From NCBI GenBank assembly GCA_025769875.1, contig JAGFNK010000112.1:62001-126000 (forward strand): DNA of 64,000 nt, written 5' to 3'. The notes beneath the pieces were generated by a model. It was given only the letters and a program-made list of their open reading frames with translations. It searched no databases and was not told the origin of the DNA. The DNA is from Russula earlei (taxonomy: Eukaryota > Basidiomycota > Agaricomycetes > Russulales > Russulaceae). The translations under genes were made by a program, and so were the position numbers. Positions 12,456 through 23,237 of the stretch are shown piece by piece (within the stretch, counting starts at the first letter, position 1; the number at the start of each line of letters is the position of its first letter).

Positions 12456-13220
12456 ATGGCTGCATACGGTACCAGTAGTAATGGCCCTGCCAGTGGTGCG
12501 CCCCGCGACGACGTTCTGGACATCGAAAACGGGTCCACAGCGGCGAGTGTACGACCCAGGCATCAATGAAGCACAGTCCCAAGCTGCTGTCCTACTGTCC
12601 GCCGCCGATGGAGGCGTCCATTGTTTGCCCCTCGGGCTGGTCGGGCTGGTGCCATCCACGATTGGGACCAGAGTGCATTGTCACCCCATGATCGCTGTCG
12701 CCGGTCGTCTCTGAACGCCTGCACGGCCAAGAACAAGTTTTCATCGCATCCCGAAGGTATGCCGATTACCTCGACGACAGAGAGCCCTACCCACTCAGGC
12801 GAGTGCCATTCGCCCTCGTTGAAAGTGGCGAACTAGAACCATGCGGCCACATCCAAGTCACCAGCTCAATCATCGTCCGAGTCGCGAGCGGCCCGAGGGA
12901 GGTACTGGTGGTACTATGAGTTTCCTCAGGCAGCGACTCGGAGGGGCGAGGGCAGGCGTTGAAAGCACACGCATCTTCAAGTTTTCGTCGAAGTCGTTTC
13001 GAAGACCTGAACTGGTCTGTTCGATGACGTATACCCTGTCGTCATCGCGTCATCCGCCGTTGTTCTTGAAGCCGACTCGGGACGTCCGGCAGAAGCCCGG
13101 GCACATGCAGGTGCATCAAGATGCTTTCTTTGGGATGTCGTGTACCTTGATCCAGCCGGTGAAGTTATCGTTATCACCGACGTCATATCCGTGGCCGGGC
13201 CGGAACTTGAACAGTACTGA
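12456..13220 (+). CDS. Doubtful frameshifted gene, unrecognised
   Basis: Starting from ATG 12456 (MAAYGTSSNGPASG), a chain of open frames can be linked to a stop at 13218-13220. The links need one base dropped at three places (near 12553-12555, 12702-12703 and about 13020) plus a possible 54-nt intron at 12902-12955. The longest pieces are 75 codons (12692-12919) and 69 codons (13011-13220), the latter containing CFLWDVVYLDPAGEVIVI. The breaks resemble the one-base excess seen in nearby genes, which is the only reason to list it. No domain is recognised, and chains like this can arise by chance in sequence of this GC content. Confidence 0.22.
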
Positions 13221-14282
13221 CCGATGACGGAAGCTGGCCATTGAGCGAGTGATAGCAACGGTGCATTACGAGAGAGGGCAACCAAAGAAAACGGCACGAT
13301 ATCCAGACCGGAGTCTTGCAACCCTTGGACAAATCTGAATCATGATGCTTCTCACACTCAATACAACACCAACACAATGCACCGCAAGTTCACACCACGG
13401 TAGTACTGCCCTGTCACTCGTCAGATTGAAATACCTAACCGGGGAAAAGACTACGCATCGCTGCTACGACTGATACGCGTACGCGGACAAATGGACTCAG
13501 TTGCGTTCCTTCTGTCTGTCTGCCACCCTCTACTCCGATAGTCGATCGATTTGATCGGAAGACCGCTGTCACCGGAGGTTATCTGCAATACGGTGTGTAC
13601 ATACTCCAAGATGACGCCCGTTCCTGGGGGCTGTGATACCGTGGACAAATCACAAAGGTTATGAGGAGTTGAGGGTTGAGTTTCGCATTGCATCATTGGT
13701 CCCTTGAATAAGATCGATCGCAAACACGTGCACACGCCGGCCGAACGAAGTACGCGCTGTCGGTACGCGGCCAGTCAATCACATAGAGGTTGTGGAAAAT
13801 GGGAATGCTATAGGCCACACATGCGGCTTGGTGGGCTGGCGTGCGTGCCAACGATCTGTTTACGTACGGCGAGGCGTGGACCAGACTGGATCAACCCTTT
13901 CCCTTCCTCTCCGAGTCAATGGACCTTGATGGCATACGGAATGCCCTTTCCCTCAAACTCAGTAGCAAAGACGCCGCCACGGCCTGCTGCAGCGCCGTAC
14001 GAATCCGGGTCAGGATTCTCTATGAAATGGCCTTCATCATCATCAAGGGCAGTCGGTTTATTTGACCGTGACGAGTGCTGGTCCGCGACGCATCGGCGAC
14101 GGCGCCGCCGGATTCGGTGTGTAGCGACGATTGGGAGTTGTGTACCATATTGGCGTCCTCGAACATGTCGATCTCACTGCTTTAGGCCAGTTCGATGCCA
14201 TGACACCAGAAGGCGGACCATACAGAGCACTGACAAAGGGCAAATACAGCATCAGCATAGGCTAGACTGCAAATCCCGATGA
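13221..14282. other. No supported gene; ends at a sharp composition boundary
   Basis: Only short overlapping frames occur, none with a domain. Around 14283 the composition changes abruptly from GC-richer to AT-richer, which marks the left edge of the transposon island. Confidence 0.5.
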
Positions 14283-14377
14283 CAATAGGTGCTGATTTTG
14301 AGTCCTAGTGATGTTATGGCTCAGCTCAGCCTGAGAGCTGTGGCTAAGGCTTGGCTTTTGTTAAGATCCACTTAATC

Positions 14378-15872
14378 TGTCATGAACCATTTCCTGGAGA
14401 GGGCCCTTGAAGGACCCTTCCTTATTAGAGGAAACCCGGCCTCTATGATGCCACCCTGTTCACATGAGCAAAGGGGTGAGCAGAGGTGTCCACAATATTG
14501 TGTGCACATTGTTGCATGATTGATTCTAGGCACAATTGACATGCTGTTATGATTCCCGACCATGAGTGAGCTCAATCATGAGCACATGAGGCTGAGTGAG
14601 GGATCCCCTCACTCAACACATATACCAGGACCCCTTTTAGCATCTCTGAGTAGAACTAGTTATTTACACTCAGTTTGTACCTAGTCTAGTTAATTAATGT
14701 AGACATTGATTGGCTTGACTGACGTTCTATCATTTGGATACCATTTGTTTACCTCCTGCCTACTTAAATGAGTAGATAGTTTACCCTTGTCCCTCAGTGA
14801 TTGCTCATGCATGCAAGTCACTGAGGTGCGTTCCCACTTACTTATTGTTCCTTATGTTCTATAAAGCTCATACCTGAATAGTACAGTTGTTACATTATTC
14901 AGGTAAATATATATCTACAGTGATCACTCATGCACGCGAGTCACTGAGTACAGTTGTTACATTATTTAGCAATTCTCATGTGTGCAAACATGCAGGTCTC
15001 CTCAGATGCTGCATACACTCACTTAAAACAATCCTTCCATATCCTCAATAAACTGTTTAGTTTCTACACATGCAACAAGCCCTACTTAGTGGCAACCCTT
15101 CTAGCAATATAAGACAGTATTATAGGCTACCTAAAGACCCTTTAGGATGACCCAAAGTGCTCTACAATAGACACCAATGAAGATACTATAGGCCCTATAA
15201 TGTGTTATTAGACTAACTCTAATAACCTTAGAATGAACTATAAGGCAATACTAAGGACCTTAATAGAAGTATTAGGGTCGACTCTAAGGACCCTAATAGA
15301 ACTATATAAGGGACCTTATAGACAACTCTATTCCACAGACAAAACCACGAGTCCTCAGATGACTGGCCCTAAACTAACTAACAGTAAATGAATCAGGTGC
15401 TTTGCACATGTACTAAGCAGTGAACATGTGGACACTAAAGGCTCTTACTCATCAATATGAGCCTTCTTACTCAGCAGCTTACTAAGCATGACTGAGCATG
15501 CTCAGTAAGTGTACTCTGACTTCTTACTCATCTGCCAATTTTGCTTGATAACAAGGTTATGACTTGTTTCTTATATAGCAGTTCCCTTGTAGTACTGTAT
15601 ATAAGTGCTCAATAAAGTAGCAGACAGTCTTCAGACTGTCCATTTGATTTGCAGCACTATATTACTGAGGGTACTCTTTGTGACTGCCCTATCTAGTACA
15701 CTCTGGCTCTCTCCTTCTATGACCACCTCTCACAGCCAGTACCAGTCCCTCTCTGGTACTTGCTACTTGTTTGGACTATACTCTTTGCCAACTTTGTTCT
15801 CAAACTCAGTTGACTTGTCTCTGAGCTCTTGTCTCACTCTTGAACTGGATTGTTCAACAGTGAGTTACAACA
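14378..15872 (+). mobile_element. Solo LTR, family A, with a second LTR nested inside
   Basis: The unit begins TGTCATGAAC and ends GTTACAACA, and is flanked by a perfect 5-bp target duplication TAATC (14373-14377 and 15873-15877). No internal coding sequence follows, so this is a solo LTR left by LTR-LTR recombination. Without the nested insertion (14545-15068 plus its 5-bp duplication) the LTR is 966 bp. That matches the 956-bp reversed copy at 55393-56348. A TATATAAG box at 15598-15605 is followed by AATAAA at 15611-15616 and by a perfect stem-loop GACAGTC-TTCA-GACTGTC at 15623-15640. These fit the U3/R border of an LTR promoter. Confidence 0.9.
14545..15068 (+). mobile_element. Nested solo LTR (524 bp)
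   Basis: This unit begins TGTTATGATT and ends TTTCTACA. It is flanked by a perfect 5-bp duplication CATGC (14540-14544 and 15069-15073). Removing it rejoins GACATGC to AACAAGCCC, exactly as in the uninterrupted reversed family-A copy (GACATACAGCAAGCCC). It belongs to a different LTR family from its host and is younger than it. Confidence 0.9.
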
Positions 15873-15877
15873 TAATC

Positions 15878-16465
15878 CTAATTGCTTCTAAGTGATAGAG
15901 TTGCTTGATATAGTTCAAGCACTAGACTTTGAGAGTCTTTTTCTGAGAGATTCAAGAGAATTGATAGTGATTCAAAGAGTAAGTTGAGTGTAAGGCACAA
16001 CCTTTGATACATCAGAGTATTTATACCATATCTCAATAACTGCTGATCTGATTTGTCTGAAACTTAGGAACCAGATAGCTCAGACTCTACTATCAATAGA
16101 GAGGGATTCCAAACCAAAGGTATCAGTAACCACTCATGTGTGAGTCATCCTATCCTAGTATTAGTCATCAAACTAGTAAGCAATCAGTAAGCAACAGTCA
16201 TCAATCAGTGAGCAGTCAGTAAGCAGCAGTCATCAATCAGTAAGCAATCAGTAAGCAGCGGTCAGCTAAATGAATAAGCAAAAATAGGTAAGCAGTTCAG
16301 AATGTGAGTTGATTTCTAACAGCTTTGAATGGCTCAGGCTTTCAAAATCATGGGCTGTCACCATAAGATGCTAGTCAGTCTGGTCATACATTGTCTCATC
16401 TGCAAGTGTCATGAATGCTCTCAAAGAGTCCATTCCATTAAAGGGACTTAATGAGGAATGCATAC
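15878..16465. other. AT-rich sequence after the solo LTR, no gene
   Basis: No coding frame of note. The only structure is the short tandem repeat at 16186-16271. It is probably old transposon sequence or the target into which the family-A LTR inserted. Confidence 0.4.
16186..16271. repeat. 32-bp tandem repeat, about 2.7 copies
   Basis: Units start at 16186, 16218 and 16250. Each begins AGTAAGCA and contains CAGTCATCAATCAGT. Sub-units of AGTAAGCA and ATCAGT are themselves repetitive, so the array probably grew by slippage. Confidence 0.85.
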
Positions 16466-16471
16466 AATTAT

Positions 16472-16600
16472 TAACCAGCAAGACAATGGTGCCAGGATTG
16501 ACTCCAGTTATATCTCACATAATAGTCCATTACAAAGGATTGAACCCAAGACCCTTGATACAGAAGCCAGCTATGGCCTTCTGTTGAAAGGGGACTAAAC
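16472..16600 (-). mobile_element. tRNA-derived SINE-like copy, diverged
   Basis: On the minus strand the B box GGGTTCAATCC (16547-16537) is followed by a tail parallel to that of the neighbouring copy at 16623-16742: both read on to GACTCC.. or GGCTCC.. and then a TGCCA..TGTC-type segment. The A box is decayed, though GGCCATAGCTGGCT remains at the matching place. It is the same orientation as its neighbour. Confidence 0.55.
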
Positions 16601-16622
16601 AACAAGCATTATACACTTATAA

Positions 16623-16742
16623 GATGACAGTGCCAAGTTTGGCTCCAAGTCACCTTGCAAGATAGCCCACTGCCAGGATTGAACCCAGGACCTCTAACTG
16701 ACCAGACTGAGCACTCATGGCCACTGAGCTACTCAGCCTTTA
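16623..16742 (-). mobile_element. tRNA-derived SINE-like copy with A and B boxes
   Basis: On the minus strand an A box TAGCTCAGTGG (16731-16721) is followed about 35 bases later by a B box GGGTTCAATCC (16686-16676). This is the spacing of an internal RNA polymerase III promoter in a tRNA gene. The anticodon region does not fold into a full tRNA and a non-tRNA tail follows, so a tRNA-derived SINE is a better call than a tRNA gene. Such elements depend on another element's reverse transcriptase. Confidence 0.65.
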
Positions 16743-16744
16743 CT

Positions 16745-18008
16745 ATAGTAAAGTGGTTCAACCCTTATAACCACTCAACACATGAAATGAAAGCTCAACC
16801 TGGAGACTCCAAAAATGGAAATTCATATGCCTGGGTCTCCAAAGAAGAGCCAATGAGGTTTACTGACTAAATTAGTAAGCATAAAGAACAGTAAACTGTT
16901 AAGGCTCCAAAGTGCCTTAAATAAGATCAATGGTCATGTCTATGAATGCATCCTACCAATGCAGATATGCTTGAGTCAAGCAAGCAGTACTTGTGGAGGG
17001 AAGGAGTGTTAGATCCTTCTAGAGTATGGCAACAAGATGAGAGGGGCTCTGCAGATGGGGTAGGAGTCAACTGTTTAGTATTGGCAAACTAAGTTGAGCT
17101 TAAGGCTCAACTGCAACAAACTGGGGGCTTTATATAGCCCTCAGGGATAAGGTTTGTGCTACTGTAGTACTGGTTGGTGCTATAGAAGCAAAGGTGGCTC
17201 ATAGAAGCAATAGTTGCTTCTGTGTAAACAATCTTGCTGCTGGAAGCATTAAGTGCTTCTGTGGCAGTACAGGAACATCTGGAACAGAAGCAATGCAACT
17301 CATTGCTTCTGTATCACTTCAACAGAAAGATATGATCAATGTGTTCTGAATGCAATATCAAGGAACATAATGTTGAGATTACCACTGCTTTGGGCAGTCT
17401 GATGTAATCACAGCCCAGTTGCATTAACATGTCAGCTCCCATGGACCAGGCACTCCTGGCTCACATGCATCACTCACACATTGGATCAGCCTGGACTGGC
17501 TCAGCTCAGATGCTGCAGCCTGCATATGTGACAATGATAAGTTAATTGATGACAATTGGTAGCTACCAATGACTGATCCTTTATGATACAAGTTGGTAGT
17601 TATGATTACTTTGCTTAGAGATGCTCTCACATATTTAAGAGGCACTCAATTAGCTAGATTGCTTCAGTTTTGTCTTACAGAATACTGAAGTGAGTACTTA
17701 CTCTTTCCTATCTTATCTATTGCATCTAATCATGCATTGTAGATATCTTTTGATAGGTATTACTGAATTATAGTTTTTTTGTCTTACACAATACTGAAAT
17801 ATCTTTTGATAGATCTTAAGGATCTTATCGCTGTTATCATAACCTGCACCCATCTGCTTCAACACATAAATGGTCAAGATCTGATGCACTCATGATGCAA
17901 ACAATGCAGTCCATAGTTCAGGCATTCTGGCATCTTCTGGACCCCAAACCACTTGGTAGCATCACCCCTCCTTCAGATTGGTGGTCCCATGCACCAATGA
18001 TTCTAAAC
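16745..18008. other. AT-rich non-coding transposon sequence
   Basis: No convincing coding frame. It contains the hairpin cluster at 17204-17309. By position it could be the 3' end or LTR of the minus-strand gypsy element next to it, but I could not find a matching copy on the other side of that element. Confidence 0.4.
17204..17309. repeat. Three consecutive hairpins with the same GAAGCA stem
   Basis: The hairpins are GAAGCAATAGTTGCTTC (17204-17220), GAAGCATTAAGTGCTTC (17243-17259) and a 23-base one at 17287-17309 with arms GAAGCAATG and CATTGCTTC. A half arm, GAAGCAA, lies at 17185-17191. The shared stem with different loops suggests repeated duplication of an inverted unit or a structured RNA or DNA site of the element. 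Confidence 0.85.
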
Positions 18009-19686
18009 TCAAGTGGTAGGGTCAATGCCATCATCATCAAGTGGAGGAGGCAATGAGGTGAAGGTGTATTGGCCTTCTTCTGCTGCCTCATAGTCAGCCA
18101 ATGCTGAGGCTACTATCACCTCTGACTCCTCATCCATGGCTGAAGGAGACATGATATGTGGGAGTCTATCAGAGCCCCTGGGTAACCTCCTCACTGGAGG
18201 TGTGTTGGAGCAGAGAAGAGAGGCTGTGCTGAAGAGTTCTTGAAGGGTCATGGACCCTTCTCCCCTTGCTGCCTGTATGAGGCATGTTAGCAATGTCCTC
18301 CTTGTCCTGGTCAGACTTCCTCTTCTTGTTTTGGTGTGCCATCTCCCATCCTCAGTGGAAGGGGCACAATCTGACAGGTGTATAAGTGTGATGATAAGGG
18401 GGAACCAGGCAATGGTAGGCAGCATCAGCTGCCAGTTGGTCATGGCAATATTGGTGGGGTTGTGGGTAGTACTTGTTGAAATGTCCTACCTCACCACAAT
18501 ACTTGCATCAGTTTCTCTTCCTCCTCCCCTCTATCATGTTCAGCTGCTGAGACTCCAGGATGAACTCAATAGTTGCCACAGATGCTTCTCCACTGCTGCT
18601 GTAGGAATGGTAGTAGATGGAGCTCTGGGGGGGAAGGATTTGGTGACACTTTGGACCCTACTCCTCCTTGAAGGTGCATGGTTGACATGGTTTGGAGAAT
18701 GTCAATCTCCTCTTCAGAATACCCTTGCACTTCAGTAGGTGTAGGGTTGGCTGGTGCTGGTTCTGGGGTGGAGTTGTCATACCCCTGTGCGATGTCTGCC
18801 AAAGGCAGCTGAGGGATGAAGATGAGAGGAGGGGGATTAGGCTGTCTAGCCTGGTAGTTGGTGAGGAGTTCTTCAGCCCATACACCTGGAGGGGTTTCTC
18901 CTTAGGTGCATCCTGCTTCAATGAACTCACAGCAATGCAAGCATACTTTTGCTGCTGCCATCCTTTCCTTTGCTTTGTTCCTTGCCCTCTCCATGCCCCT
19001 CTTCTTGGCCAAGTACTTGGCCAACTTATAGCACAGTTGTTTTTCCTCTTCTTTGAGCACCTTATAGTTAGCTTCCAACATTTATTCCTGGGTGTAGAGG
19101 TGGTCCAGGCAGTAGAGCTCTGCCTGCAGCCCATAGTCACCTAGCAGGTAGAGGGTCTGTCTCCAGCACCCTTCAAACTGTTTCTCAGTGTTGAAACAGT
19201 TCAGGTTGTGTTTGTCTAAGCCATAGTTGTAGAGATTGTAGCAAGGGGAAGCCTGGAGGATCTTGCCATAGTCTCCATGGCCTTCTCTGTTCTTCCCCCT
19301 CACCCTTGGCTCTCCCAAGGTGATGTCAAAGGCCACATACTTGTCCAGTTTGTTGCCCCAAGTCACACCATCAGGGATGTTGATCCCTGTATGGTGTCTG
19401 TCAGCATCCCATCATACCCAAGGCTCTCCAGGGTGTGCAACCTGGTCAAGAGTACTGGGAGGGGATGTCACATCCCAGTCCCCAGGCTGGGCATTGACTT
19501 GATCAGCAGGGGGTCAAAATTCAAGAGGATGCATGTCTGCTTCTCCTTCCCCAGTGCTGTGTTTGTCCATTCCTTGGAAAAAGGTGAGGAGGAAAGCATC
19601 AGGAGTGGTGATTTTGAGTGGCCCCTCTGCTCCAGAGAGGTCAGACTGGGGAATGATTTCATTAGTGGGAGTTTGAGACATGTGTG
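18009..19686 (-). pseudogene. Degraded ORF with a broken zinc knuckle, downstream of the gypsy chromodomain
   Basis: Read on the minus strand, from just after the chromodomain toward 18009, a chain of frames has coding-like content: PLKITTPDAF, then VTWGNKLDKYVAFDITLGEP, then a Lys/Glu-rich helical segment, then a Pro-rich segment. It is broken by stops and frame shifts. Near 18500-18450 it contains CKYCGEVGHFNKYY, a CX2CX4HX4C zinc knuckle whose last Cys is Tyr (TAC), one G-to-A change from Cys. A zinc knuckle suggests a gag-like nucleic-acid-binding protein, but gag normally precedes pol; here it follows it. It may be an extra ORF of this element, or the gag of another element abutting it. 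Confidence 0.5.
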
Positions 19687-19734
19687 AGCATCAATGTGGG
19701 GGTGAGGGAATAGAGGGCATCCTTCTATGGACTC

Positions 19735-19919
19735 TTATAACCTGTATGGCAGCAGGGATCTTTCTGTGGTATTCCTCTATTAGTCTAGATGCTTTGATAT
19801 TCTCAACTGGCTCCCAAGAATCATGGGCTTTGGAGTACCCTTCCCACTGGACTTGGTACTCTAGTCATTTCCTCCTTCCAATTCATCTCAGACCTAAAAT
19901 TGTTGCTACTTTGTATTCC
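19735..19919 (-). pseudogene. Chromodomain of a Ty3/gypsy pol
   Basis: The minus strand reads EYKVATILGLR, two stops, then VQWEGYSKAHDSWEPVENIK and LIEEYHRKIP. This is the chromodomain found at the C-terminus of chromovirus integrases, which guides insertion to modified chromatin. The solo LTR at 19920-20801 has split the codons just before the domain: VEGEEE lies on the far side of it. Confidence 0.8.
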
Positions 19920-20801
19920 TGTCACGGTAACTAGCCGTGTCAGTTCACAAGCAGAAAGCAAGTCGATGATAGAGAGGTGTTCAAGAAACGGGCTGGTTCC
20001 CATGTATAATGAGTAAGGATCCCTGCAGCGGTCGAAGTGTTTTATGCTAAACAGGTTATGGCCAATAGACCCTTCCTAGTACGACTCGGTCCGTTGAGAA
20101 GCTAGGGTAAGTTTGTAATGGGATAGACTAGGGCTGGTTCCACTAGCTATATGCGTTCAAGTCCGTCGGGACCTTGAACAACGCAGAGAGAGTAGAGGAA
20201 GGTAGGTCTTAAAGGAGGAGAGCTCTTCTCAGGAGAGTGAAGAGAGACTCTTAGGAAAGGAAGGGAAAGGCGAAGAGTAGATGGTGGATGGTGCATTGAG
20301 AGTTGATGAAATGGAGAGGTAGTTGTGAGTTAAGTTTGTGAGAGTGAATTGGGTTGCAGGTGAATATGTTTGGACAAGAGTAGGTTGGATTCTACAAGAG
20401 ACCAAGCTTAGGGCTTTGGTCACAAAGTACTGAGCTTATATATACAGGAGAAGCGCAGCAATAGCTGCGCTTTGACTGTGCTACTAGTATAGTAGGAGTC
20501 ATAATAAGTAGGAGTCATAGGAATGAGGCCACGAATGAGTCAGAACCAAGTAACTGTGCTGCACAGTAGGTGCGCAGCATTGCACAGTCGAAACTAAGAA
20601 GTGAACATAAATGGAAAGAGAACCAAACAAAGGGAAAGTAACAGCAATCCAGTGTTACCTGGACGTGTATGGATCACATGATAACACAGAAAGGATCACA
20701 AGACGTAAGAGATCACAAGACCAGTAATTAAAGGGACGTACGCAAGCAGGCAGTTCATAGCAAAAGGTAAGAAGTAAACGTAAAAGGAAAATGGTGTAAC
20801 A
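19920..20801 (-). mobile_element. Solo LTR, family C (882 bp), in the gypsy chromodomain region
   Basis: It begins TGTCACGG and ends GGTGTAACA on the plus strand, with a perfect 5-bp duplication ATTCC on both sides (19915-19919 and 20802-20806). Because each side carries the same duplication, this is an independent solo LTR and not one end of an element paired with 28450-29341. The minus strand carries TATATAAG (20449-20436 region), so the natural orientation is minus. It closely resembles the 28450-29341 copy throughout. Confidence 0.92.
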
Positions 20802-21617
20802 ATTCCTCCTCTCCTTCCACCATTTCCACTTCTGGATTGGTGTAATTGGCCCCATGTTCCTCAGTTTCCTTTTAAGGGGTCAATAGGGATGCATGAAACA
20901 CATTATGGATCCTCCAGCAGCTAGGGAGATCCAATCTGTATGTCACAGGGCTAATCACTTCTGTGATTTCAAAAAGCCCATATCATTTTGGGTGTAGTTT
21001 TCACTGTAGGATGTGTCATTTTTAGGTTGGTGCTGTCAAGCCATACCCTTTCTCCCTTCTGATAAGGTTGGAAACTTCCTCTTTGCTTCCACATTAGGGA
21101 AGTGATCTTCATTGCTTCTTGTGCCTGTGATCTCACTTCCTGGATTCAAACTTTCCAATTGTCTATTCTTGGTATCTTGCTTCCCAAATTTGGCTGGTGT
21201 GCTCTGGGCATAAACCTCATCCATAAGAAGAAAGGGGACTGCTTGGTTGTCTCTGAAACATTAGAATTCATTGTGTATTGCACCAGAGGCAGCCAGTCCA
21301 CCCAGTCATCTTGTTGGTGGTTGCAAAAGATCCTGAGTGACGTTTCCATCATCTGATTTGTCCATTCTGATTGTCTATCTGTCTGGGGATGGTAGGCAGT
21401 GCTGATATTCTGTTTAATATGCAGCTGGTCACAAAGTTCCCTAATAAACTTGGAACTTATTAGCTTGTTGTGATCAGATATGATTTTGCTTGGTACTCCC
21501 ACAAAGTGGAATATTTGGTCCTTGTAGAGCTGTGCTAGCTCTTCTGTGTCCATTTCTTCTTTGCAAGAAAGCAAGGTGATGCCCTTGTTACAATCATGGT
21601 TGGTGACAGTTAGTATA

Positions 21618-23237
21618 CAGTGACCCAAAAAACTGTTCAAATGTTTTGTACATTTTCATTGTATTAACCATATCTAGAGAACCACTGCAGATAATAATAT
21701 GTAACTAGGTTTGTTTTCAAGCTCTACATCATAGCTTTGTAATGGTATACTTTATACAGCATAAGCATAATTATTTAGGAAGATATAAGGTATGTTTGCT
21801 GGTGTACCCATTTGAACAGTTTTTTGGCCTTGGTTAGTGAATTCATTATTTCTCAGATTGAGATTCATATTCTTTCCCCAGAGGGCTAAAATTGAACATG
21901 GAGGTCATGTGACCTATAATAAACTCAAACCATGTGCAAATAAGCCAAAAAAGCTGCTTCTTCTTCACCAACAACATCATGAAGTCTCTTCTTCCTCATG
22001 AAGTCAACTACGTTATCTCCCTTCTCCAGGCCAACCATTCAGTTAGTAACATTGCCAAGGCAGCACACAGAAGCATTGGTTCAATCACCAACATTTTCCA
22101 GAAATACCTTCCTGACCTTCCAAAGTCCTCTGGAGGTTGTCCTTCCAAGCTCTCTGACCTTGACATCTGCTTTGCCACACACCTTCTTAGCTCTGGAGAA
22201 GCAGATACTGCTCCTCAGGTTGCTAGAAGGTTGGAGATCATCAAAGAGTCCACTATCTCCAATCAGACCATTTGAAACTACCTTAACAAGGCAGGCTTGA
22301 AGGCAGTTACAAAGAAGAAGAGGCCTTACCTTAAACCAAGTCACTATAGGGCCAGAAAGGACTTTGCAGAAAAGTACCTATACTGGACTGTGGAGGACTG
22401 AAAGAGGGTAATTTGGTCAGATGAGACCAAAATCAATTGTATGGGCTCAGATGGCAAGAAATGGGCTTGGAAAAAAAGAGGAGAGCACCTTTCTGAATGC
22501 CTTGTTCAGCCAACAGTCAAACATGGAGGAGGTTCCTTGATGTTGTGGGGCTGCATGTCTTGGGAAGGAGTTGGGCATGCAGCAAAGATTGATGGAAGGA
22601 TGGATGCTGAACTTTATTGCAGCATTTTGGAGGATGAACTACTTGCATCTATCAAGTAGTTCAAGAAGAAATGCAAAGATACCCTCTTTCAACAGGACAA
22701 TGCCTCTATCCACAAGAGCAGGCTTGCCACATCTTGGTTCCAAGACCACAGAATTCAGGTCATGGACTGGCCAGCTCAATCCCCAGACCTCAATCCTATT
22801 GAGCATCTTTGGGCTCATCTCAAAAAGAAGCTTGCAGCTTATCCAACACCCCCTAAGGGAATCAATGAACTTTGGGAGTGCACACAGCTGGAATGGGAGG
22901 CCATTGATCATACTGTTGTGCAGAATTTGATAGAATGTATGCCTAGGAGGGTGGAAGAGGTGTTCAAAGCAAATGGAGGATACACAAACTACTGATGTTT
23001 GGCATATACCCTATTTAGATTCCAAGGCAAAAAAACTGTTCAAATGGATACACTGGAAGAAATACCTTATATCTTCTTACATAATTATGTTCATAGGATA
23101 TATAGTATTGTATTACAAAGCTATGATGTAGAGCTTTAAAACAAGCCCACTAACATGTTATCAGCTGCAGTGGTTCTCTAGATATGGTTAATACAATGAA
23201 AATGTACAAAACATTTGAACAGTTTTTTGGGTCACTG
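21618..23237 (+). mobile_element. Tc1/mariner element, complete with TIRs and TA duplication
   Basis: The ends are perfect inverted repeats starting CAGTGACCCAAAAAACTG, and the arms stay similar for roughly 220 bases (about 21618-21835 and 23013-23237). The duplicated TA is at 21616-21617 and 23238-23239. The GTTCAAATG or CATTTGAAC..TTTTTTGG block is repeated at the inner end of each arm, so the arms carry outer and inner copies of a likely transposase-binding site. It sits inside the gypsy integrase gene, so it is younger than that element. Confidence 0.95.
21979..22995 (+). pseudogene. Tc1/mariner DD34E transposase with three in-frame stops
   Basis: From ATG 21979 to TGA 22993-22995 a single frame gives 338 codons, the usual Tc1 length. 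An N-terminal helix-turn-helix region (about residues 1-110) is followed by the catalytic parts WSDETKI (first Asp), LFQQDNASIH (second Asp) and SPDLNPIEHLW (Glu), with 34 residues between the last two. Stops are at 22273-22275 (TGA), 22399-22401 (TGA) and 22657-22659 (TAG). By family pattern they replace Arg (CGA), Trp (TGG) and Gln (CAG). There is no frameshift. It would cut and paste the element at TA sites; with these stops it is inactive. Confidence 0.92.

Noticed and set aside
16186..16271. CRISPR-like array
   Set aside because: The repeats are contiguous with no unique spacers, and the organism is a fungus.
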